From Flavobacterium sp. (lineage in GTDB: Bacteria; Bacteroidota; Bacteroidia; Flavobacteriales; Flavobacteriaceae): a stretch of DNA of 64,000 nt. Below the pieces are notes generated by a model. That model was given only the letters and a program-made list of their open reading frames with translations, made no database searches and was not told the DNA's origin. Of the stretch, positions 34,910 to 43,457 are shown one piece after another. Numbering within the stretch: the first letter of the stretch is position 1; every line of letters starts with the position of its first letter. The stretch lies in NCBI RefSeq assembly GCF_027484705.1, contig NZ_JAIXSL010000015.1:1-64000 (forward strand), in the 5' to 3' direction. Made by a program: the position numbers and the translations under genes.

Positions 34910-35536
34910 TTACGGCAACTTATCAAAGATATATCCGGCCTTTGTGGCGCCCCAGACCTGTTGGTCATTTTTATCAAAACCCTGATCCCACGATAAAATC
35001 TGCTCAGGCGTGATGGTTACTTTTGAAGTAGCGTAACTCGCGCCACGCAATTCGCTCGGACAGGTTTTCGCACCGGTGCTACCGGAGAATTTGTTTTTTC
35101 CAATGCGCTTTAAAACCACTTCGCAACCTGATTTGAGTTCGATGTCGTTTTCGGACAAAGCATCAAAAGCTTCGGGCGTTTTCCATTTTCCGATCCAGTC
35201 TTTTTCGTTTTTTAAGGTGTGAATTTCACTGATAAATTCGTCCGCGCCACGTTGCGAAACTTTATAAATCCTGACACGATAAGGTTTGTCCTGTTTTTTA
35301 AATAACGCTTGTTCCACATACAAATAATGCCCTTTGTTTTTCCAAATCGGAACCATGCGCAACGAAATGTTGTAGTATGAAGTATCAGCAACCGATTGTT
35401 TTTCGGAAGAATATGTGCCTTGCATGATGCCGATCAATTCTTTCAGACGTGCATCATTTTTCGAAACACCGGATTGTCCGGATTTGCAACTTGCCATCAT
35501 TATTGTAATGGCTGTTAAAAGCAGAAGTTTTTTCAT
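34910..35536 (-). CDS. CpcT/CpeT-like lipoprotein
   Basis: A 208-residue protein on the minus strand. The frame is open into the upstream gene, but ATG at 35536 gives a lipoprotein signal peptide (MKKLLLLTAITIMMASCKSG, lipobox A-S-C) and has a -7 box 17 bases upstream. The body (about 30-208) resembles the CpcT/CpeT family: LKELIGIMQGTYSSEKQS, MVPIWKNKGHYLYVEQALFK, GCEVVLKR, TGAKTCPSELRGASYATSKV, and SWDQGFDKNDQQVWGATKAG. In cyanobacteria this family attaches phycobilins; non-photosynthetic homologues such as this have no known chromophore, so only a lipocalin-like membrane-anchored fold is inferred. MarC lies just upstream on the same strand. Confidence 0.82.
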   Translation of the reverse strand: MKKLLLLTAITIMMASCKSGQSGVSKNDARLKELIGIMQGTYSSEKQSVADTSYYNISLRMVPIWKNKGHYLYVEQALFKKQDKPYRVRIYKVSQRGADEFISEIHTLKNEKDWIGKWKTPEAFDALSENDIELKSGCEVVLKRIGKNKFSGSTGAKTCPSELRGASYATSKVTITPEQILSWDQGFDKNDQQVWGATKAGYIFDKLP

Positions 35537-35553
35537 GTTGAAGATTTTAAAAG

Positions 35554-35561
35554 CAAAGATA
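35554..35561 (-). promoter_or_regulatory. Putative -7 box for the CpcT-like lipoprotein
   Basis: Reads TATCTTTG on the minus strand, an exact TAnnTTTG match 17 bases before the chosen ATG. It supports the short form of the gene and independent transcription from marC. Confidence 0.55.
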
Positions 35562-35592
35562 AAAAGAATTATTTCCTGTAATCCATAAGTTG

Positions 35593-36216
35593 TTAAATGC
35601 CGCGAACAATACTCAAAACGGAACTGATGATATATTGAATTCCAATGGCAATCGTCAGAAATCCGACAATCCTGGAAATCGCGACAATGCCCGAAGTTCC
35701 TAAGATTTTGGAAAGGTAATGCGCACTTCTCAAAATCAAATAAATGATAATCGAAGTAGCCAAAATTGCACAACTAGAAGCGATTATCTCGTCAGGTGCA
35801 TGGTGCTCTTGGTAATAAGCAATCAACAAAGACATCGAGCCCGGCCCGGCCAACATCGGCATGGCCAAAGGCGTGAGCGCAATATCATTCCGAACCTGAA
35901 CTTCCTGTTCGACTTTCTTATTGATTCCTTTATTCTTATTGAACCTTCCGTTGAGCAAAGAAAAACCAGAACTCGCAATGATAATCCCGCCCGTAATGCG
36001 CAACGCAGTAATCGTAATCCCGAAAAAGTTCAACACATATTGACCGATGAAAAACGAAATCATCAGGATGATAAAAACGTCAATCGAAGTCCAGAGCGAA
36101 ATGCGCGACCGCTCTTTTTTAGTGTCGTCCTGCGTCAAACCTACAAAGATAGGCACCGTTCCAATCGGGTTCAAAACCGAAAATAAGGCGAAGAAAAGAT
36201 AAATGAAAATGTCCAT
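35593..36216 (-). CDS. MarC family integral membrane protein
   Basis: A 207-residue protein with about six hydrophobic helices. The start MDIFIYLFFALFSVLNPIGT with VPIFVGLTQ and the central ITGGIIIASSGFSLLNG and TPLAMPMLAGPGSM are MarC landmarks. The family sits in the inner membrane; despite the name it is not tied to multiple antibiotic resistance and its substrate is unknown. It is divergent from the CoA-binding protein at 36324, with -7 boxes on both strands in the 107-base gap. Confidence 0.9.
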   Translation of the reverse strand: MDIFIYLFFALFSVLNPIGTVPIFVGLTQDDTKKERSRISLWTSIDVFIILMISFFIGQYVLNFFGITITALRITGGIIIASSGFSLLNGRFNKNKGINKKVEQEVQVRNDIALTPLAMPMLAGPGSMSLLIAYYQEHHAPDEIIASSCAILATSIIIYLILRSAHYLSKILGTSGIVAISRIVGFLTIAIGIQYIISSVLSIVRGI

Positions 36217-36250
36217 GTTTTTGGTGTAAAGTTACCGCTGCCGACTTCCA

Positions 36251-36258
36251 CAAAGTTA
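36251..36258 (-). promoter_or_regulatory. Putative -7 box for marC-family gene
   Basis: Reads TAACTTTG on the minus strand (TAnnTTTG), 34 bases upstream of the ATG at 36216. Confidence 0.45.
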
Positions 36259-36311
36259 AAAGATAAATTAATCTAACGTTAAATTTGACGCTCAAAAACC
36301 CATATTTATCG

Positions 36312-36319
36312 TAAATTTG
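36312..36319 (+). promoter_or_regulatory. Putative -7 box for CoA-binding protein
   Basis: TAAATTTG at 36312-36319 with a TTTG at 36284-36287 (spacing 24, slightly long). It ends only 4 bases before the ATG at 36324, so the transcript may be leaderless. Confidence 0.45.
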
Positions 36320-36323
36320 CCGC

Positions 36324-36689
36324 ATGAAGAACAAAAAAACCCTGGTGCTCGGCGCCACAGCAAAACCAGACCGTTACGCATACATGGCGATCAATTCTTT
36401 AGTAGGCAAAGGCCATTCCGTCGTGGCGATTGGTCAGCAAACCGGCGAAGTAGCGGGCGTAAAAATCCAAACGAAAGCAGTTCCGGTCAAAAATATCGAT
36501 ACGGTCACTTTATATCTGAATCCGAAAAACCAGCGCGAATACTACAATTACATCATCGAAGCGCAGCCCAAACGCGTCGTCTTCAATCCGGGCACCGAAA
36601 ATCCTGAGTTTTACCAATTGCTCAAAAGCAATAATATTGAGGTTGAGGTGGCTTGCACTTTGGTGTTGTTGAGCACAAATCAATATTGA
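36324..36689 (+). CDS. CoA-binding domain protein (YccU-like)
   Basis: A 121-residue single-domain protein with a Rossmann-type CoA_binding_2 fold: KTLVLGATAKPDRYAYMAIN (nucleotide-binding turn), GHSVVAIGQQTGEVAGVKI, then VKNIDTVTLYLNP and RVVFNPGTENPEFYQLLK. The related domain occurs in succinyl-CoA synthetase alpha, but the free-standing family has no firm function. Divergent from marC and convergent with the symporter gene; no operon partners. Confidence 0.85.
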   Translation: MKNKKTLVLGATAKPDRYAYMAINSLVGKGHSVVAIGQQTGEVAGVKIQTKAVPVKNIDTVTLYLNPKNQREYYNYIIEAQPKRVVFNPGTENPEFYQLLKSNNIEVEVACTLVLLSTNQY

Positions 36690-36700
36690 ATTTAATTTTT

Positions 36701-36783
36701 AGGAGCCGGGAACCTGCTGTCCAATACAATCTTTTACGGCGAACACCGCCGCAAAAGGATTTCCATTACCATCAGGGCTAGGG
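36701..36783. repeat. Intergenic palindromic element
   Basis: Starts AGGAGCCGGGAACCTGCTGT and ends ATCAGGGCTAGGG, with a central hairpin: CTTTTACGGCG (36731-36741) pairs with CGCCGCAAAAG (36747-36757), one mismatch, loop AACAC. GC content is above its surroundings. From memory, elements with these ends and a variable central palindrome are repeated in flavobacterial genomes. It lies between two convergent genes. Confidence 0.55.
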
Positions 36784-36794
36784 CATCAATATCA

Positions 36795-36818
36795 CTTTGC
36801 GCCTTTGCGTCTTTGCGA
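36795..36818. repeat. Triple octamer CTTTGCGN
   Basis: CTTTGCGC, CTTTGCGT and CTTTGCGA stand head to tail just before the symporter stop codon on the other strand. Only the eighth base varies. Function unknown. Confidence 0.8.
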
Positions 36819-36824
36819 GAACCT

Positions 36825-38327
36825 TTAAAACTTCGTCTGCGAATCCGCTGGTCTACTAATAAGTAGCAATCCCAAAAACGTAATCAAACCATTCACGATG
36901 ATCAATTCATTATCGAACACATAATCACCAAAAAGTAACGCCGAATTCTTACTAATTAAAAAGCAAATCGCCGGCGATAATAAGCAAATGTAAGGCACGA
37001 ACTTATCATGCACCGTTTTCGATTTCACAAACAAACCGAACGCATACAATCCTAAAAGCGGTCCGTAAGTATAAGAAGCGATTTTAAAAATCATGCTCAC
37101 GACCGAAGCGTCATTGATCGCGTTGAATATCACAATCACTAAAAACATCAGCAACGAAAACCCGATGTGCACGAAATGTCTGGTTTTGACCATATCCGTT
37201 TTGTGGCTGTTTTCGGTTTTGTCCATGCCCAAAAAGTCTACGCAGAATGAAGTTGTCAAGGCTGTCAAAGCGCTATCCGTCGTCGCAAAAGTCGCCGCCG
37301 TCAATCCGAGTAAAAATACCACAGAAGGAATGAGGCTCAAATGATGGAACGCGATTTCAGGAAATAATAAATCCGTGCGCGGTTTTCCTGTAATCAAATC
37401 ATTCGGAATCGCAATATTGTTTTTCGCAGCATAGATATAAAGCAACGCACCAACGCTCAAAAAGAAAATATTGATCAGCACAAAAATTCCGGTAAACGTA
37501 AACATGTTCTTCTGCGCATCGCCGATGTTTTTGCAGCTTAAGTTTTTCTGCATCAAATCCTGATCGAGCCCAACCATAGCAATGGTTACGAAAATCCCGC
37601 CGAGAATCTGTTTCCAGAAATACGTGCCTTTCATATAATCCTCAAAGAAAAACACTTTCGAATAATTGCTGTTCTTGACTTGCTCGAAGGCTTCAAAAAC
37701 TGATAAATTCAGGCTGTCGCATACAAAGAAAATCGTCAGGAAAACTGAAGAAACCAGGAAAAAAGTTTGTAAAGTATCGGTGATAATAATCGTTTTCAAA
37801 CCGCCGCGATACGTGTAGGCAAAGATTAAAGCGAGCGAAATCAAAACTGTCAACGCAAACGGAATTCCATAAAAATCAAATACATAACGCTGCAACACAA
37901 TCACCACCAGATACAACCGGAAAGAAGAACCAATCGTGCGGCTCAACAGGAAAATAAACGCCGCGGTTTTATAACTGATCGTGCCCAATCGTTTCTCGAT
38001 GTATCCGTAAATCGAAGTCAGATTCATCCGGTAATACAACGGCAGCAGCACTTTAGCGATAATCAGGAAACCAATCGCATTGCCGAGTACAAACTGAAAA
38101 TACTTGAACTGGTTGTCGGGATTTCCAACTTCGCCAGGAACTGATATGAAGGTCACGCCCGAAAGCGCTGTTCCGATCATACCAAACGCCACGAGATACC
38201 ATTTCGAATTCTTATTGGCCTTAAAAAAAGCGTCGTTTCCGCTGTTTTTTTTGCTTGTATAATGGGAAATCAGAAACAGCATACCGAAATAAACGACGAT
38301 CAAAGAAAGGATGGCGAATGGAGTCAT
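36825..38327 (-). CDS. Sodium:solute symporter (SSF family)
   Basis: A 500-residue polytopic transporter on the minus strand. The frame extends eight codons to a TTG at 38351, but ATG 38327 (MTPFAILSLIVVYFGMLFLI) starts right at the first membrane helix and is preferred. About 13 hydrophobic helices are visible. SSF landmarks are SKWYLVAFGMIGTALSGVTF (helix 2, sodium site), the GLKTIIITDTLQTFFLV stretch and MVGLDQDLMQKNLSC. The late region LGLTAATFATTDSALTALTT is typical of the sialic-acid/inositol/proline-transport branch. The substrate cannot be assigned. No clear partner genes; recR is divergent. Confidence 0.88.
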   Translation of the reverse strand: MTPFAILSLIVVYFGMLFLISHYTSKKNSGNDAFFKANKNSKWYLVAFGMIGTALSGVTFISVPGEVGNPDNQFKYFQFVLGNAIGFLIIAKVLLPLYYRMNLTSIYGYIEKRLGTISYKTAAFIFLLSRTIGSSFRLYLVVIVLQRYVFDFYGIPFALTVLISLALIFAYTYRGGLKTIIITDTLQTFFLVSSVFLTIFFVCDSLNLSVFEAFEQVKNSNYSKVFFFEDYMKGTYFWKQILGGIFVTIAMVGLDQDLMQKNLSCKNIGDAQKNMFTFTGIFVLINIFFLSVGALLYIYAAKNNIAIPNDLITGKPRTDLLFPEIAFHHLSLIPSVVFLLGLTAATFATTDSALTALTTSFCVDFLGMDKTENSHKTDMVKTRHFVHIGFSLLMFLVIVIFNAINDASVVSMIFKIASYTYGPLLGLYAFGLFVKSKTVHDKFVPYICLLSPAICFLISKNSALLFGDYVFDNELIIVNGLITFLGLLLISRPADSQTKF

Positions 38328-38457
38328 GAAGGATTTTTTAGTGGAAGCCAAAATACAAAAAAAGATTATTAGATGCTTAGATTTTTAGAACCTTCAAAAT
38401 CAAATAAGGTAACAATCCGATAATCTGACAATCGGAAAATCTAACCATGCAATTTAC

Positions 38458-38465
38458 TATCTTTG
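38458..38465 (+). promoter_or_regulatory. Putative -7 box for recR
   Basis: TATCTTTG, an exact consensus match ending 5 bases before the ATG at 38471. It excludes the in-frame ATG at 38447 and suggests a leaderless or nearly leaderless transcript. Confidence 0.5.
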
Positions 38466-38470
38466 CGCCC

Positions 38471-39091
38471 ATGGAATTCTCATCAAAATTACTAGAAAAA
38501 GCGGTGCATGAAATGGCGCAATTGCCCGGTATCGGAAAGCGGACGGCTTTGCGTTTGGTGCTGCATTTACTCAAACAACCGCAGGAGCAAACCCGATTTT
38601 TGTCTGAAGCTTTGACGACGATGCGCGAGGAAGTTAAATTCTGTTCGAGTTGCCACAATATTTCCGACGTTGCGATTTGTGAAATTTGCGCGAATGAAAA
38701 CCGCAACCATCAGATTATTTGCGTCGTTGAGGATATCCGCGATGTCATGGCGATTGAAAATACACAACAATTTAAAGGAATCTATCATGTTCTCGGCGGC
38801 AAGATTTCCCCGATGGATGGTGTTGGTCCGAGCCAGTTGAACCTCACTACTTTGGTCGAAAAAGTCAAAACCGGAACCGTGCAGGAACTGATTTTTGCGC
38901 TGAGCTCGACGATGGAAGGCGACACGACCAATTTTTTCATCTACAAACAAATTAAAGATTACAATATCATAACCACGACTATTGCCCGTGGAATCTCGGT
39001 TGGCGACGAACTGGAGTATGCTGACGAAGTCACTTTGGGTAGAAGTATCCTGCAAAGGATTCCGCTCGAAATTTCGTTTAAAAACAATTAA
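38471..39091 (+). CDS. recR: Recombination protein RecR
   Basis: A 206-residue protein, normal RecR length when started at ATG 38471 ([20 protein letters not shown]). Order of domains: helix-hairpin-helix ([18 protein letters not shown]), a four-Cys zinc finger (CSSCHN ... CEIC, about 57-72), a Toprim domain ([14 protein letters not shown], about 80-175) and the C-terminal Walker-B-like tail with [20 protein letters not shown]. RecR works with RecO and RecF to load RecA at gaps. It ends 72 bases before the polysaccharide export gene, which has its own promoter. Confidence 0.97.
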   Translation: MEFSSKLLEKAVHEMAQLPGIGKRTALRLVLHLLKQPQEQTRFLSEALTTMREEVKFCSSCHNISDVAICEICANENRNHQIICVVEDIRDVMAIENTQQFKGIYHVLGGKISPMDGVGPSQLNLTTLVEKVKTGTVQELIFALSSTMEGDTTNFFIYKQIKDYNIITTTIARGISVGDELEYADEVTLGRSILQRIPLEISFKNN

Positions 39092-39111
39092 TCATTTTGT
39101 TGAGCTTCTTT

Positions 39112-39141
39112 TTTGTATTTATAAATGAAAAACTATCTTTG
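39112..39141 (+). promoter_or_regulatory. Promoter of the polysaccharide locus (-33 and -7)
   Basis: TTTG at 39112-39115 and TATCTTTG at 39134-39141, spacer 18, is the best full Bacteroidota promoter match in the window. The expected transcript start lies near 39148, after the in-frame ATG at 39125, so translation should begin at ATG 39164. Confidence 0.65.
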
Positions 39142-39163
39142 TTTGCTAAATTTTTTAAACAAA

Positions 39164-39955
39164 ATGAATAAAAGAATATTGTTTCTATTGGTTGGTATCG
39201 GACTAATATTTACTGCCTGCGTACCCATCAAGGACCTAGTATATTTACAAAACAAAAACAATTCGGATGCTACTGCTACGGTAAACCCGATAACTTCCAA
39301 GCCTTATCGACTCCAGATTAATGATGTCATCAGTATTTCAATCAAAGCCAACGACCCGAAATTAGCGCAGATTTTCACTTCAGGAAACCAGCTTACTGAG
39401 ACCGTGAAGAACGATGTGTCGCTTTATTTTGACGGTTTCACAGTCAATGACCACGGGAATATCCGCATGCCGGTTTTGGAGGAAATCAATGTCGTGGGTT
39501 TTACTTTGGATGAAATCAGACTGCAGATTGAAAAACGCCTGCTTGAGGAATATTTCAACAAGGAAGCCCGGATTTTCGTCACGGTCAAATTGGCCGGATT
39601 GCGTTATACGGTCAATGGCGAGATCACTTCACCAGGAACCAAATTGCTCTATCAGGAAAAGCTTACGATCATGGAAGCTATAGCCAACGCCGGCGATATT
39701 ACGATGACCGGAGATAGAAAAAACGTCACTGTTTTGAGACAAACACCTTCAGGAACCGAAATACATACGATTGACCTGACCGATGTCAAAGCCATGCAAT
39801 CGCCTTATTATTATATACAATCGAACGATTATATATATATTAAACCTTTGAGACAAAAATCTTGGGGTACGGGTAGAACAGGAATCGAGTCTTTGTCGAC
39901 CATTTTGTCTTTATTGGCATTGGTCACAACTACAATTCTACTCTTAAGAAACTAA
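39164..39955 (+). CDS. wza: Polysaccharide export outer-membrane lipoprotein (Wza family)
   Basis: A 263-residue protein. ATG 39164 gives the lipoprotein signal MNKRILFLLVGIGLIFTAC with the lipidated Cys at residue 19. A Poly_export domain (YRLQINDVISISIKANDPKL, about 45-130) and an SLBB domain (YTVNGEITSPGTKLLYQEKL, about 140-230) follow, then a C-terminal hydrophobic stretch (LSTILSLLALVTTTILLL) that resembles the membrane-inserting end of Wza-like proteins. It would form the outer-membrane exit pore for the surface polysaccharide. It is 7 bases from the Wzc-like kinase, its usual partner. Confidence 0.9.
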   Translation: MNKRILFLLVGIGLIFTACVPIKDLVYLQNKNNSDATATVNPITSKPYRLQINDVISISIKANDPKLAQIFTSGNQLTETVKNDVSLYFDGFTVNDHGNIRMPVLEEINVVGFTLDEIRLQIEKRLLEEYFNKEARIFVTVKLAGLRYTVNGEITSPGTKLLYQEKLTIMEAIANAGDITMTGDRKNVTVLRQTPSGTEIHTIDLTDVKAMQSPYYYIQSNDYIYIKPLRQKSWGTGRTGIESLSTILSLLALVTTTILLLRN

Positions 39956-39962
39956 TACAGGC

Positions 39963-42428
39963 ATGATAGATACTAAAGATTTTTCGTTTTTTGAAAGCCA
40001 GAACAGCTTTGATTTTAAAGGATTCCTGATCAAGATCACGAGTTATTGGAAATGGTTTGCGCTGAGCCTGATCATCACTTTTGCCATCGCGCACCAAGTT
40101 AATGTACGGAAGGACAAAGTATACGAGATGGAAACTTCGATTGCGATCAAGGAAGAGAACAATCCGTTTTTTACCTCCAATACGAGTTTGGTCTTCAACT
40201 GGGGCGGTACTTCCGATCAGGTGCAGAACATCTCGAATACTTTAAAGTCGCGTTCGCACAACGAATTGGTGGTGGAGAAGCTAAAATATTACACCGATTA
40301 CCTCCAAAAAGGGAAATACAATTTTCAGGATGTTTATGGCGCAGTACCTTTTTCGATGGTCTTAGATCAGGACAGGAAACAGTTGTACGGCACGATGATT
40401 TTAATAAAATTCATCAGCGAATCCGAATATGAAATGCGGATCAATTTTGAAGGATCGAGTGCTGCACTGGTCAATTATAAAGACAATTCCAAAAGCGAAA
40501 CTTCGGTTGTTCCCGGAGAATTCGTAAAAAGATATAAGGTCGGACAACAGGTTTCGCTTCCTTTCTTAAGTGGCAAGTTAGAGATCAAAGACAATCCCGG
40601 AATGTATAAAGGCAACGAATACTATATCCGTTTTAACGAATTCAATGACGTCGTGGCCAGATACCAAGGCATCAAAGTCGAAATCGACCCGAAAGCGCCA
40701 TCGATTCTAAGGTTATCTTTACAAGGCACGAACAAAGCCAGAATGGTCGATTACCTCAATGCGACCGTGAAGATGCTGATCAACGAACAACTCAACCGCA
40801 AAAACCAGTTTGCGACCAACACGATTGAGTTTATTGACAGTACGCTGATCGCGATGGGAAAACAACTCAAGGAAACGGGCGACGTGCTCAAGCAATTCAA
40901 CCAGAACAAGGATATGATTGCGATTCAGGATGAAGGCGCCGCGATTTCGGATCAGTTGCTGAGTTTTGAAGTCCAGAAAGATGGTATTCTGCGTAAAATC
41001 ACGTATTACAATACCTTGCGGACTTATTTGAGAAACAGCCTTGATTATTCTAAACTTCCAGCGCCAACGGTAGCCGGAATCGATGATCCGAATATTTTGA
41101 GCAATGTTTCTAAGCTGATTGAACTCTCTACACAAAGATCGCAACTTGCGTATTCGGTGAAAAGCGAAAAACTGTTCAAGGATTTCGACATTCAGATGGA
41201 AGCCGTCAAAAGCGTTCTGCTTGAGAATATCAACTCCGCTACAAGTTCTCTGAAATATGACTTGACTTTAGCGAACAATAAAATCAACCAGCTTGAAGGC
41301 AACATCAAAAAACTGCCTGAAGACAAACAGGAATACCTGAAAATTATCAGAAAATACGATCTGAGTGATAACATCTACAATGCTTTCCTTCAAAAAAGGA
41401 ATGAAGCCGAGATTGTCAAAGCCGCGAACTTATCAGACATCCATTTTATCGATCCTGCGAAAGATACCGGCGGTGGATTGATTGGTCCGAACACGAGCGT
41501 CAATTATGTTTTGGCGACTTTCTTGGGGCTTCTGATTCCGCTGATGATTGTGTTTGTGTTGTTCTTCTTGGAGAACTCAATCCTCAATACCGAGGATATC
41601 AGCAAACTCACGAGCATTCCGCTGATTGGGGTTGTCGGTGTAAAACATTCCAATTCGAACCTTTCTGTTTTTGAAAAACCCAAGTCGGCGTTATCGGAAT
41701 CGTTCAGGGCGATACGTTCGTCGTTGCAGTTTCTTTACAAGAAGTACGACATTACAGGCTCCAAAACACTGATGTTGACGTCATCCATTAGTGGGGAAGG
41801 AAAAACGTTCTGTTCGCTCAATTTGGCAACCGTATTTGCGATGAGTGAAAAGAAAACCGTCATTGTCGGACTCGATTTGAGAAAGCCGAAGATCTTTGAA
41901 GATTTCAACATCAAGAATGATATCGGAGTTGTCAATTATCTCATCGGACAAAAAACGATTGATGAGGTTATCCAAAGTACGCACATTCCTTATCTCGATG
42001 TAATCACGTCTGGCCCGATTCCGCCAAATCCTTCCGAGATTATCATTGGCGAAAGCATGAAAGAATTTATGCGCATCCTGAAATCGCGTTATGACTATAT
42101 CATACTCGATACGCCGCCGGTAGGATTGGTTTCCGATGCACTCGAATTGGCCGAGTACGCTGATTTGACGCTTTACATCATGCGTCAGAATTACACTAAA
42201 AAAGATATGATCACCTTATTGAACAACAGGCTCAAACGAGGCGAATTAGACAACATCAGTATCATTTTCAATGGTTTTGAAAACAAAGCCAAATACGGAA
42301 CCGGTTACGGTTACGGTTATGGTTACGGATACGGATACGGTTACGGGAATTACGGAAACGGTTATCACGAAGTCGAAAAACCCAAAAACATTTTCCAGAA
42401 ATTCTTTGCGCTTTTCAATAAAAATTAA
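39963..42428 (+). CDS. wzc: Polysaccharide co-polymerase / tyrosine autokinase (Wzc family)
   Basis: An 821-residue inner-membrane protein. Membrane helix 1 (about 27-45) and helix 2 (about 515-540) flank a long periplasmic Wzz-like domain with coiled coils. The cytoplasmic BY-kinase domain carries Walker A (SSISGEGKTF, about 605-615), Walker A' (VIVGLDLRKP) and Walker B (YDYIILDTPPVG). The tail has ten Tyr in about 25 residues, mainly GY repeats. Wzc cycles between phosphorylated and free forms to drive polymer length and export through Wza. It forms an operon with wza and the sugar-nucleotide genes that follow. Confidence 0.94.
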   Translation: MIDTKDFSFFESQNSFDFKGFLIKITSYWKWFALSLIITFAIAHQVNVRKDKVYEMETSIAIKEENNPFFTSNTSLVFNWGGTSDQVQNISNTLKSRSHNELVVEKLKYYTDYLQKGKYNFQDVYGAVPFSMVLDQDRKQLYGTMILIKFISESEYEMRINFEGSSAALVNYKDNSKSETSVVPGEFVKRYKVGQQVSLPFLSGKLEIKDNPGMYKGNEYYIRFNEFNDVVARYQGIKVEIDPKAPSILRLSLQGTNKARMVDYLNATVKMLINEQLNRKNQFATNTIEFIDSTLIAMGKQLKETGDVLKQFNQNKDMIAIQDEGAAISDQLLSFEVQKDGILRKITYYNTLRTYLRNSLDYSKLPAPTVAGIDDPNILSNVSKLIELSTQRSQLAYSVKSEKLFKDFDIQMEAVKSVLLENINSATSSLKYDLTLANNKINQLEGNIKKLPEDKQEYLKIIRKYDLSDNIYNAFLQKRNEAEIVKAANLSDIHFIDPAKDTGGGLIGPNTSVNYVLATFLGLLIPLMIVFVLFFLENSILNTEDISKLTSIPLIGVVGVKHSNSNLSVFEKPKSALSESFRAIRSSLQFLYKKYDITGSKTLMLTSSISGEGKTFCSLNLATVFAMSEKKTVIVGLDLRKPKIFEDFNIKNDIGVVNYLIGQKTIDEVIQSTHIPYLDVITSGPIPPNPSEIIIGESMKEFMRILKSRYDYIILDTPPVGLVSDALELAEYADLTLYIMRQNYTKKDMITLLNNRLKRGELDNISIIFNGFENKAKYGTGYGYGYGYGYGYGYGNYGNGYHEVEKPKNIFQKFFALFNKN
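42303..42344 (+). repeat. Hexanucleotide repeat (GGNTAY) coding the Wzc tyrosine tail
   Basis: Seven in-frame copies of GGTTAC or close variants, each coding Gly-Tyr, at the 3' end of wzc. In-frame slippage would change the number of phosphorylatable tyrosines without breaking the frame. Confidence 0.85.
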
Positions 42429-42452
42429 AGTTCCTTTTTAATCAATCCTAAA

Positions 42453-43436
42453 ATGGCAAATTCTTCTGTTTATAAAATACTGATCACGGGCGGTGCCGGA
42501 TTTATCGGTTCTAACTTGTGCGAATATTTTATAGGTAAAGGCCATCAGGTAATTTGCCTTGATAATTTTGCGACGGGGCATCGTCACAATTTGAATAGCA
42601 TCATCAACCATCCCAATTTCCGTTTGATTGAAGGCGACATCAGAAATCTGGACGATTGCAAAAATGCGGTTGAAGGCTGTGATTACGTATTGCATCAGGC
42701 CGCATTGGGTTCCGTTCCAAGATCAATCAATGATCCGGTGACGACCAATGATGTCAATGTTTCTGGGTTTTTGAATATGCTGGTTGCTGCCCGAGATGCT
42801 AAAATAAAAAGGTTTGTGTATGCTGCGAGTTCGTCCACTTATGGCGATTCGGAAGCGCTTCCGAAAGTGGAGCAGAACATCGGAAAACCTTTGTCGCCTT
42901 ATGCGATTACTAAATATGTAAACGAATTATACGCCGATATTTTTGCTAAAACATACGGTTTGGAAACCATAGGATTGCGCTATTTCAACGTGTTTGGAAG
43001 AAAGCAGGATCCGAACGGTGCTTACGCCGCAGTCATTCCAAAATTTGTGATGCAATTGATGAACCACGAAAGTCCGATCATCAATGGCGACGGGAATTAT
43101 TCGCGCGATTTCACCTATATTGACAATATCATCCAGATCAATGAATTGGCTATGCTGACGAATAATCCGGAAGCTGTAAACACCGTTTACAATGCTGCTT
43201 TTGGCGACCGGACGACTTTAAACGATCTGGTTTTTTACCTCAAGGAATCACTTTCAGAACTCGATGCAACCATTGCAACCGTTCCGATTGTTCATGGCCC
43301 CAACCGCGCGGGCGATATCCCACATTCATTGGCAAGTATAGGAAAAGCACAAAATTTACTTGGGTATCAACCTAAGTATTCCATGCAGAATGGTTTGAAA
43401 GAAGCTGTGAAATGGTATTGGGAACATTTAAAATAA
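42453..43436 (+). CDS. UDP-N-acetylhexosamine 4-epimerase (WbpP/TviC type)
   Basis: A 327-residue short-chain dehydrogenase/epimerase. [10 protein letters not shown] binds NAD (about 14-23); AASSSTYGDSEALPKVE holds the catalytic Ser region and Y-x3-K is in SPYAITKY. The extra SSS-TYG and GSVPRSINDP features fit the WbpP/TviC group that interconverts UDP-GlcNAc and UDP-GalNAc. The next gene is a WbpO/TviB-like dehydrogenase, the same pairing as in Vi antigen and Pseudomonas O6, so the two probably make UDP-GalNAcA. Plain UDP-glucose 4-epimerase is less likely. Confidence 0.85.
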   Translation: MANSSVYKILITGGAGFIGSNLCEYFIGKGHQVICLDNFATGHRHNLNSIINHPNFRLIEGDIRNLDDCKNAVEGCDYVLHQAALGSVPRSINDPVTTNDVNVSGFLNMLVAARDAKIKRFVYAASSSTYGDSEALPKVEQNIGKPLSPYAITKYVNELYADIFAKTYGLETIGLRYFNVFGRKQDPNGAYAAVIPKFVMQLMNHESPIINGDGNYSRDFTYIDNIIQINELAMLTNNPEAVNTVYNAAFGDRTTLNDLVFYLKESLSELDATIATVPIVHGPNRAGDIPHSLASIGKAQNLLGYQPKYSMQNGLKEAVKWYWEHLK

Positions 43437-43457
43437 CTAGAATTTAATTCAGGAATA

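Noticed and set aside
35537-35773. 79-residue upstream extension of the CpcT-like lipoprotein overlapping marC
   Set aside because: It hides the lipoprotein signal peptide, overlaps the MarC gene, and starts upstream of a good -7 box.
36317-36607. Arg/Ser-rich frame overlapping the CoA-binding gene
   Set aside because: Out-of-frame shadow of a well-conserved domain.
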